Counted from the stretch's first letter, positions 1 to 17,396 are shown. The stretch: 64,000 bases of DNA from Nitzschia sp. DOCU1 (GCA_951394045.1 OX595993.1:186001-250000); one strand, 5' to 3'. Program-made: numbers and translations. The notes: generated by a model not told the origin, from the letters alone.

Positions 1-316
1 GCAACCAAAACATTACTGTCCTCTGAATTCCCGCTCCCTAAACACAACTCCATTAGAATCATCCCCCAGGGCTTTTTCAATAATCCCAATACTATACTAT
101 CGGGAAATACCAACTCTTCAGCCCTGGCCCTCTACTGGTTATACCCTAATTTTATGATACCACCATTCTTGTTTCTAACACTGGAGACACTTGCTAGCAC
201 TTTCTCCACACTCAACTCCAGCAGCAATCATCTATTCAAAGTAATGGAACATGTATCCTTAGTAATTGTGGCATACAAGCAATTGCTCACCAATTATCAT
301 TTTTTGACTGCAACCA
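1..316. other. no recognisable gene at left edge
   Basis: I see no supported coding region, RNA gene or repeat here. The short plus-strand frame beginning at 154 runs into the antisense of the gene at 317-1574 and has no family signature. Confidence 0.5.
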
Positions 317-1574
317 CTATACTTCCTCAGTCAACATATCATCGCCCCACAATAGGCTCCTGTCCACCTCAGGCAAAGGAGCCTCAGTCTGCTTTTCCTT
401 CTCGCATTCTGGATTGAGCTTGGCATGCAAGAAGCGGTAGGCTGCGTTGAATCTTGAATACCTCTCCTTTTCGCTCACAATCTTAGTCACAAGCTCACCC
501 ATGTCATCCGCTGCTCTTACTGACCATCCCCGGAACCTTCTTTCATCTTCCTTTACAGCTGTGTAGTCCCGCAGTGTCTTCAGAACCTTCCTCCTCTTCT
601 TTTTTCTCTCCGCATCTCCGGAAAAATCCTGTGGATCAGCCATAACAGCATTCATTGCACACTCCTGAACATAGTGGGCTAGCATGGCCTTGTACTTCTT
701 GTTCTTCTTCGCCTTTTTCCTGACTTCCCTCTGTTCTCTTAGGCTCTCTTCTTGACGGTCCCTGTAATCCTCCATGTCTGCCAGAATGCAGTAATCTGTA
801 TCCTTGAAGGTCTCCCCTTCTACATCAATCTCAGAATTGAGATGAAAGTTCAGTTCCTTGTAGTCCTGGGCGTTGGTCATGGTGTTTGTATCATAATCCG
901 TCCTCCCCTCTGGCACCTTCTCCTTCATATCCATAAGCCAAGCAAAGTAATTGTTCTTGAGCAAAATCATGGCAAATGCTTCAGCCTGCACAGAACCCAT
1001 CCGTGCACTCTTGTTGGCACTCTTGAGACTTTGGCGCCATCGGTGTTCCCCAACAGCGGATCGGAAGAACCGGTCGTAGAAGTAGTAGTAGACTATAGGA
1101 TTATTCATCCTCTGTTCAAACGCCTCAAGGCTGGGAACCTTTACTACAGTAGCAATACAACTCTTCAAGAGGTGGTTAGTTGTTTTTCAATGTCCATTTG
1201 AATGGCCCCTTGCATTACTTACCTGTAAACCTGTTGCACATAGTCGAGGAAACAGTGCAACGCTTACTATTCCAACCCCGCGACACAACGGACTTTGACA
1301 CTGCATATTCAGTCCAAAGAGATTCAAGGTATGCTTTCTGATGTTCTTCGTTGGCAATCCCTTTCAAACCTATCAGTTTTTCCTTCAGACCAGCAGCATA
1401 CCATTTGAAAATCAGGCCGTTCACTGCCAAATCCTTTTTTGGATCATAAAGGAACTTTACCTTCAGAAACAAGACATTGCGTCCCCATTCAGAAAGAGTC
1501 TTTCCATCCTGTTCCTTTACCATCCATCCTCCAGCACAATTTATGTGGGCAACAACCTGGTGGTTGTCGTCCAC
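317..1574 (-). CDS. two-exon gene of unknown function (392 aa)
   Basis: Two adjacent minus-strand open frames join across one intron. Exon 1 runs from the ATG at 1574 down to 1223 and ends in phase 1; exon 2 runs from 1143 to the stop at 317. The donor is GTAAGT and the acceptor is CTGTAG, and joining them keeps the frame, giving 392 codons. The protein is soluble-looking: an N-terminal alpha/beta stretch, a central part with a run of tyrosines (about residues 130-135), a motif near residue 170 of the form EAFAMILLKNNYFAWL, and a lysine-rich charged helix around residues 230-300. There is no signal peptide or membrane segment. The EAFAxxLLxNN pattern reminds me of repeated, transposon-associated protein families in diatoms, but I cannot name a function. 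The neighbours are retroelement debris, so it may itself belong to a mobile element. Confidence 0.55.
1144..1222 (-). other. predicted 79-nt spliceosomal intron
   Basis: On the minus strand the interval starts GTAAGT and ends CTGTAG. Removing it joins a phase-1 exon end to an exon with the matching phase. Length and border sequences are typical of short algal introns. It is the only intron I can place in the window. Confidence 0.55.
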
Positions 1575-1893
1575 TTTGGCAATTCATTGCACGCCAGCCT
1601 CACCCAAAGCTTTTGAACACTTCCAACTCCACCCATATAAATTTATTTGAACAGCTTGTTACTCTCTAAATACCTTGCCTGGCCGTCGCACTTGGAAAGC
1701 CGGCATCTCCAAGGACGTAACTAGGCATTTCAAACCACCTCCTCGCATTGTAAATTCCCCTGAAGTTCCACCAAAAGATGCCAATTCCCACCAAAAGATT
1801 TCCATTCAAAACAAAAATTGAGACACCACAGAAACCATTAGCCATCAACAGAAACCATACAAACAAAGCTAGATAACATTTGCTTGCCGGCTG
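1575..1893. other. intergenic, nothing recognised
   Basis: About 320 bases between the spliced gene and the retroelement fragment. The short frame 1666-1866 has no coding signature. A CCACCAAAAGAT motif occurs twice near 1769-1800, but it is too short to call a repeat family. Confidence 0.4.
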
Positions 1894-2560
1894 TCATAAT
1901 CCACGTACCAATTTCTCCCATAACGCAACTTTTCCCTCTGCATTGCCACCATGGGTAAATGTTCCTTTGCAGTCGGGTTCTTCGGGCTTCACTGCGCAAC
2001 CACCAGACTTATTGACTTCAACATGTGGGTCGCCAGTGTCCGGGTGCGGAGATTTCACGGCTTCGGGTTCAGGATCTCCCAGGTTCTCGGTGTCGTCGAA
2101 AGATTCATGTGTATCGACGTACATGAGATGGTCTGGAAGAGGTGCCCTGTCGATGATGGCGTAGTCCCGGTAGAGATTGGCTGCAGACACTACGTAACGG
2201 TTAGAGAACTCCCTCAGAAGGGCATCCTCGTGAAGTATGGCAGTTGAGATAACGTAATAGTCTTCGTCTACGTAGTTACCATACTCGTCGAAGCCGTCAT
2301 GGATGGCGTGCTCGGCCGTTGACTTCACACATGGACGCACATCGTCTGTATCCTCCCCGTTGTCGTCGAGGACAGTAGGGTCCCAGTCAACGTCACTAGT
2401 CATGATAACATGTGGAAGCGTGGCCAGCTTGGTATCACTAGGCGGGTGCAGGTGGACGTACGGCAGACCATTGCGTAGACTAATCGGAATAGCGTACCCA
2501 TCTACAATTGTAATACGCTGCTTGATACCAGAGACTTTAGAAGACTTATCATCTACCTGC
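1894..2560 (-). pseudogene. retroelement protease/linker fragment
   Basis: The minus-strand frame read from about 2560 contains VDGYAIPISLRNGLPYVHL, then LPHVIMTSDVDWDP, followed by an acidic stretch and the 169-codon frame 1894-2403. In copia-type polyproteins known to me from diatoms and related protists, the sequence DGYxxPLxxRNGLPY...LPHVxLTSDxxWDP lies at the end of the aspartic protease region, just before the linker to integrase. The active-site part of the protease, the integrase and the reverse transcriptase are absent and a stop interrupts the frame upstream near 2558. I infer an old truncated element. The assignment rests on motif memory, not on a search. Confidence 0.5.
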
Positions 2561-3506
2561 TACCTGACAGTTGGTTGAGGCCATCACTATAATTATTTGT
2601 CCTTTTGAAGGCAATGGCTACCTCCTGCTGCCAGAGCTTGAAAGTTACAGCAGATACCCCAACTTTCGGCAAGATCTTAAAGAGTATTTTTGAGTCCGCA
2701 TAGGTGATTCTCTCGAATTCAATGTTTCTCTGATGATCTCAATGTCACTGCCTTGGCAGTAGTCCCATGGGAGATTTTTGTATGTTCGGATATATATCTG
2801 GGTGGTTGTTGAGGAACATAAAGTAGTAGAGAATCTCAATCTTCTCAAACTTTCAAGGGTATTCTTGAGCTTCCAAGTCTTTTGCAATGCCCTGTAGAAC
2901 ATCGGGGAGGTGGCGATTCTCCCCGGACCTGTATCAACACCACTAGTGCAGCAGAGCAGCCAGCTCCACCTGCAGCTGCAGCTGCTGCTGACCTTCTGCC
3001 TGTGGAGAACCCAGAGGTCCCTTCGGAAGAGTCTGAGGAGTTTAACCATGCCAAGGAGTCATCTGACTCTGATGAGTCAGAAGAGGATGAGCCCGAGGCA
3101 CCCAGGTGGGTGCACCCGCCCGCCAGGCAACCGGGCAGGCGGCATGCACACCGGCCCGGAGAACCCTGCGCCCATAAAGCATAACTGACGGGAGAGACTC
3201 TTGGCTGACTTAACTCGATGATGGTCAAGAGTCCCCATTGCTTGGATGGCCCAACGAGGTCCTCAGGTCTATACCTACTGCCTCTTTGTGTATCCAAGCG
3301 ATGTTTTTGCTTGTCCCAGCTGTGGTAGGTTGCACCACACCCACACTTGGAGGCCAAGCAGTCCTCCCATTTCTCCCCAAGCTGCCAATGCGGCCAGACC
3401 AATCTACTGCCCTGTCTTGAGTGTTGCAGAGCAAGGGTCAAAAATATGCCAGCAGATGGAATGGGGTCAAAATGTAGACACTAACTTTTGTCTGCTTGGC
3501 CACTTT
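2561..3506. other. unresolved GC-rich stretch
   Basis: Overlapping frames occur on both strands, none with a recognisable domain. The plus frame 2882-3184 encodes an alanine/proline segment followed by an Asp/Ser/Glu-rich run; the minus frame 2845-3441 is rich in serine, glycine and alanine, as expected of the antisense of such sequence. I do not call either as a gene. Confidence 0.35.
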
Positions 3507-3992
3507 CTAGTCAGGCATTGCATCTTCATCTACAGGGATGATGCACTTGCCTGTGCCCTCTGCTCCCAGGTTTGCTACGGGGCAAATGCACTTTATAGAG
3601 GGCATTTTTGGACTCTCTTTAAGTAGACAGTTGGGGTTGAAGGTCTGTAGCATATCAAGGGAGAAGGCTCTCGTAAGGCCATTCAAGTCTCCATATGTAT
3701 CTTGGTGGTACTGTAGATAAGCCACCACTTGGTCGAGTGTAGAGCACAGTCTTTCATGGAACTCCTCATATTGGAGGGCATAGATCTTGTCTCGCTTCCA
3801 TGCATTGAGGATAGCAACAGGGGAACGGACGCCCTTTTGAAGGAGAAACTCCTTCTCCGCTTCAGATAGTTCAAGTACAGTGTAGATGTGGGTCACCGAA
3901 TCCTTCATAGAGGAGCGAGTGCCACGAGGAGGGGGTGTAGCAAAGCAGGTTGCTTGCTCAGTAGAGGGCATATTGGTCGTAACCTTGGTCAT
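3507..3992 (-). CDS. hypothetical protein, possible gag-like fragment (161 aa)
   Basis: The minus-strand frame is open further, but its first ATG is at 3992, which I take as start. The protein is mostly helical, with leucine/glutamine-rich segments (for example VVAYLQYHQDTYGDL) after a short basic N-terminus. It has no zinc knuckle or membrane segment. The spacing of aromatic and leucine residues resembles capsid-like regions of retroelement gag proteins, and it lies upstream, on the same strand, of the protease fragment at 1894-2560; a decayed element with gag at 3992-3507 is therefore possible. Another short minus frame (about 4500-4320, with an asparagine/proline-rich segment) could be an upstream exon. 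Function unknown. Confidence 0.35.
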   Translation of the reverse strand: MTKVTTNMPSTEQATCFATPPPRGTRSSMKDSVTHIYTVLELSEAEKEFLLQKGVRSPVAILNAWKRDKIYALQYEEFHERLCSTLDQVVAYLQYHQDTYGDLNGLTRAFSLDMLQTFNPNCLLKESPKMPSIKCICPVANLGAEGTGKCIIPVDEDAMPD

Positions 3993-4046
3993 AACCTTAA
4001 GCGATAATAGTGCCTTGAATTTACAAAGTGGGTGTTTGAGACACAA

Positions 4047-6199
4047 CTCTTAATGGGTTTTTGATAATTTGGATTTTTATTTTATGAGAACTACAAAATG
4101 ATCAAATATTTGTGATTTTTGATGTTTTTGTGTTTGAGTCTTGTTTTGATACAGATTCTGAGAGACTCTGAGACACTCTAAAGTTAAGTCTTGCTTTGCA
4201 CAGAAACTCTTAGAGTTATCATGGTCTTGAATCCCATGATATAATGGGGATTACTCATATGTATGATGTGTAGGTATATAGATGGAGGGTTATGACTAAC
4301 GTGACTAATATTTTATAGCCACAAACTCTGGGGATGGAGGCAGCTTGGGCAGCAGTAATCATCACCCCCAGCGCAGGATCCAAGGGAGGGAGGTTGATGG
4401 GCGTGTTGGGGTTCCCTTGGTTGCTGTTGGTATTGTTGTTGTGCTGGATAGCTTCTTCCACCATGGCAGCAGCTTGGTTGGCAAGCTCATCAGGTATATC
4501 ATCATCAATGCTTTAACAACCACATCACATTAGACTGATTTGCTGTTTTGATAATAGTATAACATTTTACTGAAGTACAATTGTCAGTAGGTTTGTCCAA
4601 AAGAACAGGGATTAAGGGTCAATTAGGTGCAGGTAAATTGACTTTGTATACTGTTGTAAACTGGTAAATACATAGTTTAAATGACAAATTGGTTGTAATT
4701 GGTACTGGAATGGTACCAACACTTTAAATGGATGGTGATACGAAGGTCTTTTAATGGCAAGATATTGTTGGTAGCTTTAAAATGATGTAATCGAACCAAT
4801 TCATAGATATCAAAATGGGGTTCCGAAGTGTTGGTACCAACAGTTCCACTGCTGCAAGACATCTCACATTGGAGGGTCTAGATTCTAATTTACTTTTGCA
4901 ATTACCAATGGCCAAACTGAAAAGGATATCCCCACCCCATCCTTTAACCTACCAAGACGTCGATTGTATTCCAGCTCCATCTCCACAGGTTCTTTGAGAG
5001 AAAATCAGGAGCCAGTGCTAATAGAAACTCTTTCCCAAGGTACCCCCATTCTGAGAATGTTGCAAATCAAGTTTGTTAGTTCCCAGCACCATTTTTCCCA
5101 TCAAGATGCAGTGCCCAAAGTTGACTGCCTTGCTCAACGGTAAATATGCCATGACCTATGCAAAATTGTTGAAGGTGGTCCAGCCACGTGAGGTTCTGAA
5201 GCTTCCACAGGCTACCAAGCAACCGCTCAATTTTATATTCCACATTTGCCAATGATAGGATCTGTAAAGTTGAGTTTATTGGCAGCTCCTCAGAAAAAAA
5301 TAGACGAGCATTAGCCCCATTTTTGGCATCACCAATTCAGGATGATCAAACCCACTTATCATGTATAATTCTTGCAGGTGACAATCCTCCGACTCTAACC
5401 AATGGTGGATAGCCAGCATCATCATATTCAAATGAATGAAGCTTAAGGATTTCTGAGCATGGGTGCTTAAACAGAACACGAACTATGCCGGCTAGAAAAC
5501 CATCATCCTTGGTACCCAACACCACAATCGTACCACGTAGGTATTTTGCAATCATGTCCTTTTTGCAGGACATTGTTCATCACCACTTGTATCTTTTGCC
5601 GAGACATTCCGTTTTTGTTTTGTCCTGGACTTCTTCTTCCTCCATTATAATTGCAGTGCCGGATGTTGAAAAAATGACAGGTTGGGCTCTTCTTGCAGGT
5701 GGCTTCAGGTATTCTGCAATAGGAAAACTGGAGTTGCATTGTCAAGCTAACGTTGGAATGTCGCTTGGCTTATTCAGCAATGATTGGATGAGGGGCTTGG
5801 CATTGGCAACTGCAGCCTGATTGCGAAAAGACATAAACATGTCTTGTAGTACCAGCACTCTCGGAATATAACTGACAAAAGTTTCTCCATGAATGGTTTA
5901 GACTTTCTTCTAGCCTTATGTAAAGCAGGCCCGAAGCATGTCATAATGGTGGACAGTGCAAGCTGTAGGACCTGGTGCTTTTTGAAGAACAATGTCCTAA
6001 AGAGACCTTAAGTTGGTCAGAAAATGTCATTAACAATACCATCCTTCTACCATCAAAAACTATGTAATGCTTGGGGTCTTCTTTGAGATTTTATTTGATG
6101 ACTTCAAAGTCTAGAAGATTAGGAGGATGCTATGGTCTCTGATGAAAGAGCAGTACAAATGAAACCTGATGACATTGGATTGGGAGCGGATGGGTTGGG
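4047..6199. other. region without recognisable gene
   Basis: AT-rich sequence with only short broken frames. The longest, 5485-5820 on the plus strand (111 codons), lacks family motifs. The stretch may be the eroded upstream part of the helicase relic that follows, but I see no helicase motifs in it. Confidence 0.4.
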
Positions 6200-6605
6200 T
6201 GGCTTTGAAACTAAAGCCATGAGGGTGTATTTCACATTAAAAAGTTTGCAAGAAATGGAAAACCAGATGCTTTGCGTGCAATTTTGAAGTCGCGGCATAT
6301 TGATTCAAACAATTTGACCATCCCAGAAAACCTTGAGGCACGCTATGCTGTTTACACAACAAAAAAGGTCAGCAATCAATGAAAATATATTTCAGACATA
6401 TCTACATGGTTTTCACTTCAACGACCAACAAACCAAAATACCCAAGGCTGCATCATGGAATTCGAACAAGGTGCCTTTGGGACCGTATGTCCATGCAGCA
6501 TTGTGGGAGCATTGTTCTGATGCCCATTTACAAGATGGTGCTTACAAAGCTGATCCATTTCTTGCCCTTTTCTATGGATGCGAGATGATGGTGAGCGAAT
6601 ATTGA
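6200..6605 (+). pseudogene. PIF1-like helicase relic
   Basis: Two adjacent plus-strand frames carry consecutive parts of one protein: NLTIPENLEARYAVYTT, then after a shift at an A-run near 6361-6366 RSAINENIFQTYL and DPFLALFYGCEMMVSE, ending at 6605. In the large PIF1/Helitron-type helicase families of diatoms, a region past the Walker motifs has an AxNRxxIN...IF segment and a DPFLxLYYGCPLM(x)SxN segment; the match is specific in pattern but short. Walker A and B and the rest of the helicase are missing. Reading through an Asp/Glu-rich tail after 6646 is possible. I infer a dead fragment of a PIF1-type helicase, perhaps from a Helitron. Confidence 0.45.
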
Positions 6606-7385
6606 CCTAATTCATGATTATTATATTGTCTATGATTGTAGTCAGTTGCCCCACTGTTTGATTTGTCCAATGAAAGTGAGGATGATACGGCTACTACTAC
6701 TGGGGAAGAAGACGCTGAAGACCACCAATGAAAACATGGAGGAAGGTGGCAGCAATGAGAAGAATGAGAAGCAGAATGACAATGGGTCAGATATGGCAGA
6801 CTATGGTGGAGTGCCCCCAGAAGCAAACTGCTGTGCTCACTATTACCGCCATGGAGTGTACATTTGATAAACTAGCTTTAAAATTGTGAGTGATCTAAAA
6901 GGCATGGGACAACCTAATATTCGTTTTGAGAAGAAAGAATTGACCTCAGACTGGTATGTAGCACAATATCACAATTAGAGAGGAGGGTTGGGGTTAGGAA
7001 AGTTTCTTCCAATTTTTGAAGTATCGATTTCTCAATGTGTAGACCCCATAGAAGCACTCCATTCTGACCATAGCAGAATGCATATTGTCATTTTGAAAAA
7101 TATGGAGAAAAAAGAAGCAAAATTGGATGACCAGCTGACTCAAAAGTTGGGGCAAAAGCTCATGGGGGAAAAGATGACTGTGTGTGTCCAATATGCCTGA
7201 TGAATGCATCAGAGGGCAGGAAAAAGCAATATTGTACTATTAATTTAAATTAGATATGCCTCATACATTTAACTTAAGAATTCCACTCAACAATATTGCC
7301 CTCCAATTCTCAACTAGTACTAAATCATGGTATTTCAAGAAGACACTGAAGAAAACACTGATGAACACGTTGTGCTGATGAATTA
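6606..7385. other. no recognisable gene
   Basis: Short frames only (6646-6867, 6988-7200). They may be eroded 3' continuation of the helicase relic, but no motif supports this. Confidence 0.35.
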
Positions 7386-7533
7386 TTGAAGTTTGTGATG
7401 GAATACAATTCATCTTACTTCTTGTTCTCTGGCGCAATGACTTGTGTAAGAAGAATATGGACTCAGGGCACTATCGACGGTTTATTAGGGTGGTGTAATT
7501 CTCCCCATGTCGACGAGTGCAACAACGGCGGTC
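7386..7533 (+). pseudogene. 5' part of unknown ORF split by Gypsy-1
   Basis: The frame from 7386 reads to the insertion point at 7533. If Gypsy-1 and one copy of its 5-bp target duplication are removed, the same frame continues from 13279 to a stop at 13362-13364, giving about 78 codons. The product has no recognised domain; it contains several cysteines and, after the junction, an alanine/valine/glutamate-rich helix. It may be one exon of a larger gene such as the exonuclease-like fragment downstream at 14122. Confidence 0.35.
7529..7533. repeat. target site duplication of Gypsy-1 (left)
   Basis: The pentamer CGGTC directly abuts the left LTR and is repeated at 13274-13278 directly after the right LTR. 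Five bases is normal for Ty3/gypsy integrases. Confidence 0.93.
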
Positions 7534-12629
<5,096 letters not shown>

Positions 12630-12641
12630 CCTTCAAACGGG

Positions 12642-12653
12642 AGTTTTAAAACT
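12642..12653 (-). other. palindrome at primer-site position of Gypsy-1
   Basis: AGTTTTAAAACT is a perfect 12-bp palindrome one base inside the 5' LTR. No TGG-starting tRNA primer-binding site is visible there. Gypsy-2 has AGTGTTAACACT in the same place. Confidence 0.6.
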
Positions 12654-12654
12654 G

Positions 12655-13364
<710 letters not shown>

Positions 13365-14121
13365 TCAAAGGGATAAGAGTCCATTTCATATACATATAAA
13401 CTAGAACTTCACTTTGTGCTACAACTTAGAGCGCCGGCCGGCCCTATGTTCATCACAAGATACCAAGCTATGGTGTTGTCGGTACGTGGGCGGTTGATCT
13501 ATTATTTCTAAGTAGAAAGATTTGACATTACGACACACTAATAAATTTTACTACTGTGCTGGTACAGTGAAGAGGACACCCGGGGTGTGACGATTCGTCA
13601 TCATTCTTACTCCACGCTAGTGGGAGCCAGTAGTAATTGGTAGTCTCCAATCTTGGTCATGATTGGAATGGTACAGCATCGTTGCCACAGTCTTCGTGAA
13701 ATCATTGTTGTTTCTCAAAAAGTGGACACAGTCAGAGTCAGGGTGATGTCAACGATCGACGGCACCCAACTAGTTGGCGATGTGACTAGTCGGTGTAACT
13801 GTCATCACTGTCAGATGAATATGCCCATTCGTCATCAACGTCATCATCAGACGAAATGTCTTCCTCAGTCTCGAAACTATTCTGAATCGCTAGTTGTACT
13901 TGTTCCCTTTCCGACATATCATGAATTGATCGGTGGGTACGCCCATGACGCAAAGGAGAAGGCAGTGGTGCTGAAACGAGCTGGCAGAGACCTGATAGCC
14001 CAAAGTAGCCTGTACTGGCCAATGAGGTTCTTCACAGTGTCATGTCACTTAAAATAATCCTCACCAAGACCCACAATTCTGGCAAAGCTGGCAGAATATG
14101 CTGATGGCATGCAGCTTTTAG
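13365..14121. other. no recognised gene
   Basis: Overlapping frames occur on both strands, the longest 13653-14057 on the plus strand. None shows a domain. It lies directly upstream of an exonuclease-like fragment and may hold its eroded body. Confidence 0.35.
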
Positions 14122-14268
14122 GATCAGAGCATCTGGACTTCAAATTGGTCAGAACCATTGTCAGACAAGCATATTGAGTATGCGGCACTAGATTCTTACT
14201 GGCTGATGCTCTTCTATCTGAAGATTACATCTCCAAGAGCAAGCAATCTCAAGGAAGGGGACAAGGTA
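14122..14268 (+). pseudogene. 3'-5' exonuclease (DEDDy) motif III fragment
   Basis: The plus frame from 14122 reads NWSEPLSDKHIEYAALDSYW followed by a hydrophobic helix. In RNase D/WRN-type 3'-5' exonucleases the third exonuclease motif reads xDWSxxPLSxxQIxYAAxDAY; the tyrosine and the aspartate four residues later in YAALD are catalytic or metal-binding positions. Only this C-terminal motif is visible; motifs I (DxE) and II are not found nearby. An in-frame stop lies just upstream at about 14119. I infer a remnant or final exon of such a gene. Confidence 0.5.
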
Positions 14269-14475
14269 CTTCTATACACACCAAATAAATAATGTGTTGT
14301 TTTGCTGATAGCCATATCTTTTCCAACCAAAAAAGGAACAAGTGTGCCAACTTTCAAATAACATGTATAAAGCATCCAAAACTCCCCAATTTATTAAAAA
14401 ATATTGCGATACTTTTAGCCATAAGTTAGGTACCAAAGAACTCCGTAGGATTTCGGCATTTTCGGCATTTTGACC

Positions 14476-14745
14476 ATGGCGAGAAAACCAAAGAAACAAG
14501 GACAGCTCAAATTCCCACCGCCTCCCAAGCCTACTGTGCAACCCCATGACCCTACTGTTGCCACTGCAACTAGTCCGGTCTCAAGAGGTGCTAAAGAGAC
14601 TTCTGGAGTGCTCCAAGCTCGTCCGCCCAATAAGGCCGCGGGGGCCAGTAGCTCTGAAAAAAACCCAGTGGGCTCTGAGCAACGGTTTCGTTTGTCCCTC
14701 TCGTTAGCGAAGGCATCTGTAGAAGTGTCTACTGAACACACATAA
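14476..14745 (+). CDS. small basic ORF, possible truncated LINE ORF1 (89 aa)
   Basis: The ATG at 14476 lies in the context TTTTGACCATGG, resembling TTTTGACCATGA at the ORF1 start of LINE-A (17397). The protein begins MARKPKKQG, continues proline/serine/threonine-rich and ends with RFRLSLSLAKAS, similar in style to the disordered N-terminus and first strand of LINE ORF1 proteins. No LINE sequence follows after the stop at 14745. It could be the 5' end of an interrupted element or a chance frame. Confidence 0.3.
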   Translation: MARKPKKQGQLKFPPPPKPTVQPHDPTVATATSPVSRGAKETSGVLQARPPNKAAGASSSEKNPVGSEQRFRLSLSLAKASVEVSTEHT

Positions 14746-14916
14746 GGCATGTAGTATTCTAGTGACTATGCCTACCTATACATGAAATCGCCATATCACA
14801 AGGAGTCAAAGCAGTCACAAAAGCCAAGACAAGACTCAATCCGTGATTAATAGGACTAAGTACAAACAAGACTGAAAACTACTATTTGATGAGTCTCCAT
14901 GAAAGCAAGACTCAAC

Positions 14917-17186
14917 TTAGTCTGTTTTGGCTTTCCCCAGCTCTTGCTGGTGGATGTGGTCTAAGATCAGCTGAATTGCATCAAAAAATTTTCTGAGCAT
15001 CACCTTCAGGGCTAACCGTTTGGATTCCAGGACCTTCTCATTTTCCTCAACACTGCAGGGCTTGCAATGGGTCTCCAAATCTTCTGTTACAGTGCTATAG
15101 GAGAATGGTATTTTGGCAGTGTACAGTGCCTGGCTAGTATATGTGGCCGGTCCTGCACCTGCTGGTAGGAGGGAGCTGAGAGCGGGGGTCCAACATTCAA
15201 ACTGAGTACCACCAGCAGCCTCAGCAGAAAAAACCACTGTTGGAACCAGCCCGGCTGACGCAGGCACTGTTGCAGGTGATGTCCTGTGGGACGGTTCCAG
15301 CGTTACTATATTGGCTGGTTTTTCTTTTAGGCATGCCTTCTTTGGCACCGCTGGGGACATGCTGACCAAAGCAGCAGCTACCACAGTCTGCATTCGTTTC
15401 CCCCTCATTGCGGTGGCAACTGTTACTTGTTCTGGCACCTCCAACTGGTTAGCCAGTTGATTTCTAATTTTGCACTTTGCCACTGCAATTTTAATCATTG
15501 CCTTCTTCTCCTTCTTTGTGGCTAGTGATGATGATTTAGTTGAGCTCCTTCCAACAAGGATCTTCCTCCTATCTGGGAAAGCATTTGATAGTTTAGCATC
15601 TAGCTCATCGGAGTAGGCTTGGTCCAAGCCACCTCATCAACCATGGCTAGACGGTGATGCTGACAAAGATCATTTATGACTGCCTTGCAGCCCTCTGTTA
15701 AGGGGACCTGCACCAACCTCAGGACCTTGTGGGTAGACTTGTTGAAGATGGGCTTGGTGAGGCAAGAGCCAAAGATTTTCACCAGGTGCTTGACAATTGC
15801 AGTGGGGGACCTGGGCTTCAGCTTTTGTTTGAAAAAGTTATTGTAGATCATCAAAGCGAACATTTGAGCATTAACATTGTTGTTGATTGCAAGTACGATC
15901 CTCAGCATCTGCCTCATATACACTACAATTGGAGGGTGTATAGATTGATAACAGTTGTATCGATAAGGGCTACGGCTGCCTGATCCATCTTTATGCCAAT
16001 AGGTGATTGCCATCTTCAGTAGGCTATATCCTGGTGCATTGAGCCTGGTTTCCGCCTGTAGGTATTGCCGGGTGGCTTGGGCAACATACACCGGTGAAAA
16101 TGACATGAAGGCAAAGGCAGTGGCCACTGACAACAAATCATGGAATGAAGCTTGGAGATGGCTTGACTGTATGAGAATGATTGAGTGAACAATGCTTGAA
16201 TGATGGGACTCAGGATCCCAATGCGGTGGATTCCAAGCCGTGCTGCAGTCCTCCCAGCTGCTGCTGGTTGTTTCCGGAGAGAAAACAAGTGCCTTCTGGA
16301 ATTCAGGGAGTGGAGCTTGTTGGTCCAACATATGGATGTACTCCTCAAGTACCCAAGAAATTGCCTTGATCTGGGGGCTTGCAGGAAGCATGTAATCCCC
16401 AGCAGACTTTCGGCTGTAGGCAACAACGGCCAGTTCCTCCATCCATTAACGGGGAAACCACCACCACGGACGGAAAATTTGGGTCATTGTGGCTGTCAAC
16501 ATGGCAGCCAGCCATGGTCGTTGTGGCTGTCAACATGGCAGCCAGCCATGGTAGAAGGGTCGTTGGCAAGATTCACCAAAACCCGCAGTGCCTCTATCCT
16601 ATTGCCGGGACAGAGATGGTTTGCAAACTCTTCCAACCGATCGTTGGGCATGTCCCGACAATGCTTTTCCAGAAGCAGTTTGCTGGCAATAATGCTGGAC
16701 ACCAATTTCAAAAGATTAGGATTGTTGGATGCCAAAAGGAAACTCAGTTTTGGCACTGGAATTTTGTCATTTTGACGGGAGCATGTTGTAACCAATGTCA
16801 AAGAACCTTTTGGAATGGGAGGAGCACATGGTGCTGTTGGACTTTGACATAAACTCGTCCACAAGTTTCTTGGCAGGTAGAGAGTGTAAAGCATTGACGT
16901 TGCCAGGCAACAACGGGGCCAAAAACACAGGCAGTTCAGAATCCATTGATGCAATTTGGACTTTTGTATGGCTGAAATCCACCTGGGACCGTTGAACTTG
17001 GTAGTGAGGGATGGCATTCAATGTAGTTGTCACATAGCATTGCCAGTTAAATGGATCGTCTTTCACAATCATGTACTTTGCCACGAATTCATCACATGTA
17101 AATGGCCCAAGATAAATTTGATTGTTTTGAAATGAAGCCATCTGCTTCAACCAGTTTGGCGCCATCACCTTGAAGACCAAGACCAA
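14917..17186 (-). pseudogene. unknown gene broken by frameshifts (minus strand)
   Basis: Successive minus-strand frames 17186-16767, 17017-16496, 16442-15600 and 15627-14917 overlap end to end and look like one protein of about 700 residues in three or more frames. The first change occurs at an A-run near 16770 and the second at a 34-bp tandem duplication at 16487-16554. The N-terminal part is helical with repeated leucine patterns; the central part (16442-15600) is hydrophobic but without clear membrane helices; the C-terminal part (15627-14917) has a lysine-rich segment and ends in a helical segment. I recognise no family. LINE-A inserted about 100 bp upstream of its presumed start. Confidence 0.4.
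16487..16554. repeat. 34-bp tandem duplication (2 copies)
   Basis: A 34-base unit starting TTGTGGCTGTCAACATGGCA is present twice head to tail. As 34 is not a multiple of three it shifts the frame of the minus-strand gene around it. Confidence 0.85.
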
Positions 17187-17291
17187 GACTAAATATGAAC
17201 TTCCACAGACAATGGATCAGCAGAAAACCAAAGTCAACCACAACTTCTCACTCTTCTACCAAAAATATGATTCTTGCCAACTTTGGCATTC

Positions 17292-17312
17292 TGGTAGATG
17301 CAAGCAACTTTA
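17292..17312. repeat. target site duplication of LINE-A (left)
   Basis: A 21-base sequence (TGGTAGATGCAAGCAACTTT plus A) is repeated exactly at 23973-23993 at the 3' end of LINE-A. The first two or three bases may belong to the TTTG tail. Confidence 0.9.
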
Positions 17313-17396
17313 GAATTCTTCGAACGACGAATTTAGTAAAGCTAAATTTTTAGCCGTAGGATTCTCACCTTTACCTTTACGCACCTTTTTTTGACC

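Noticed and set aside
2882..3184. transposase N-terminus suggested by the Asp/Ser/Glu-rich plus frame
   Set aside because: Low-complexity composition alone; no catalytic or zinc motif and no continuation downstream.
16487..16554. possible CRISPR-like repeat
   Set aside because: Only two head-to-tail copies without spacers, in a eukaryotic TE-rich context; a simple tandem duplication.
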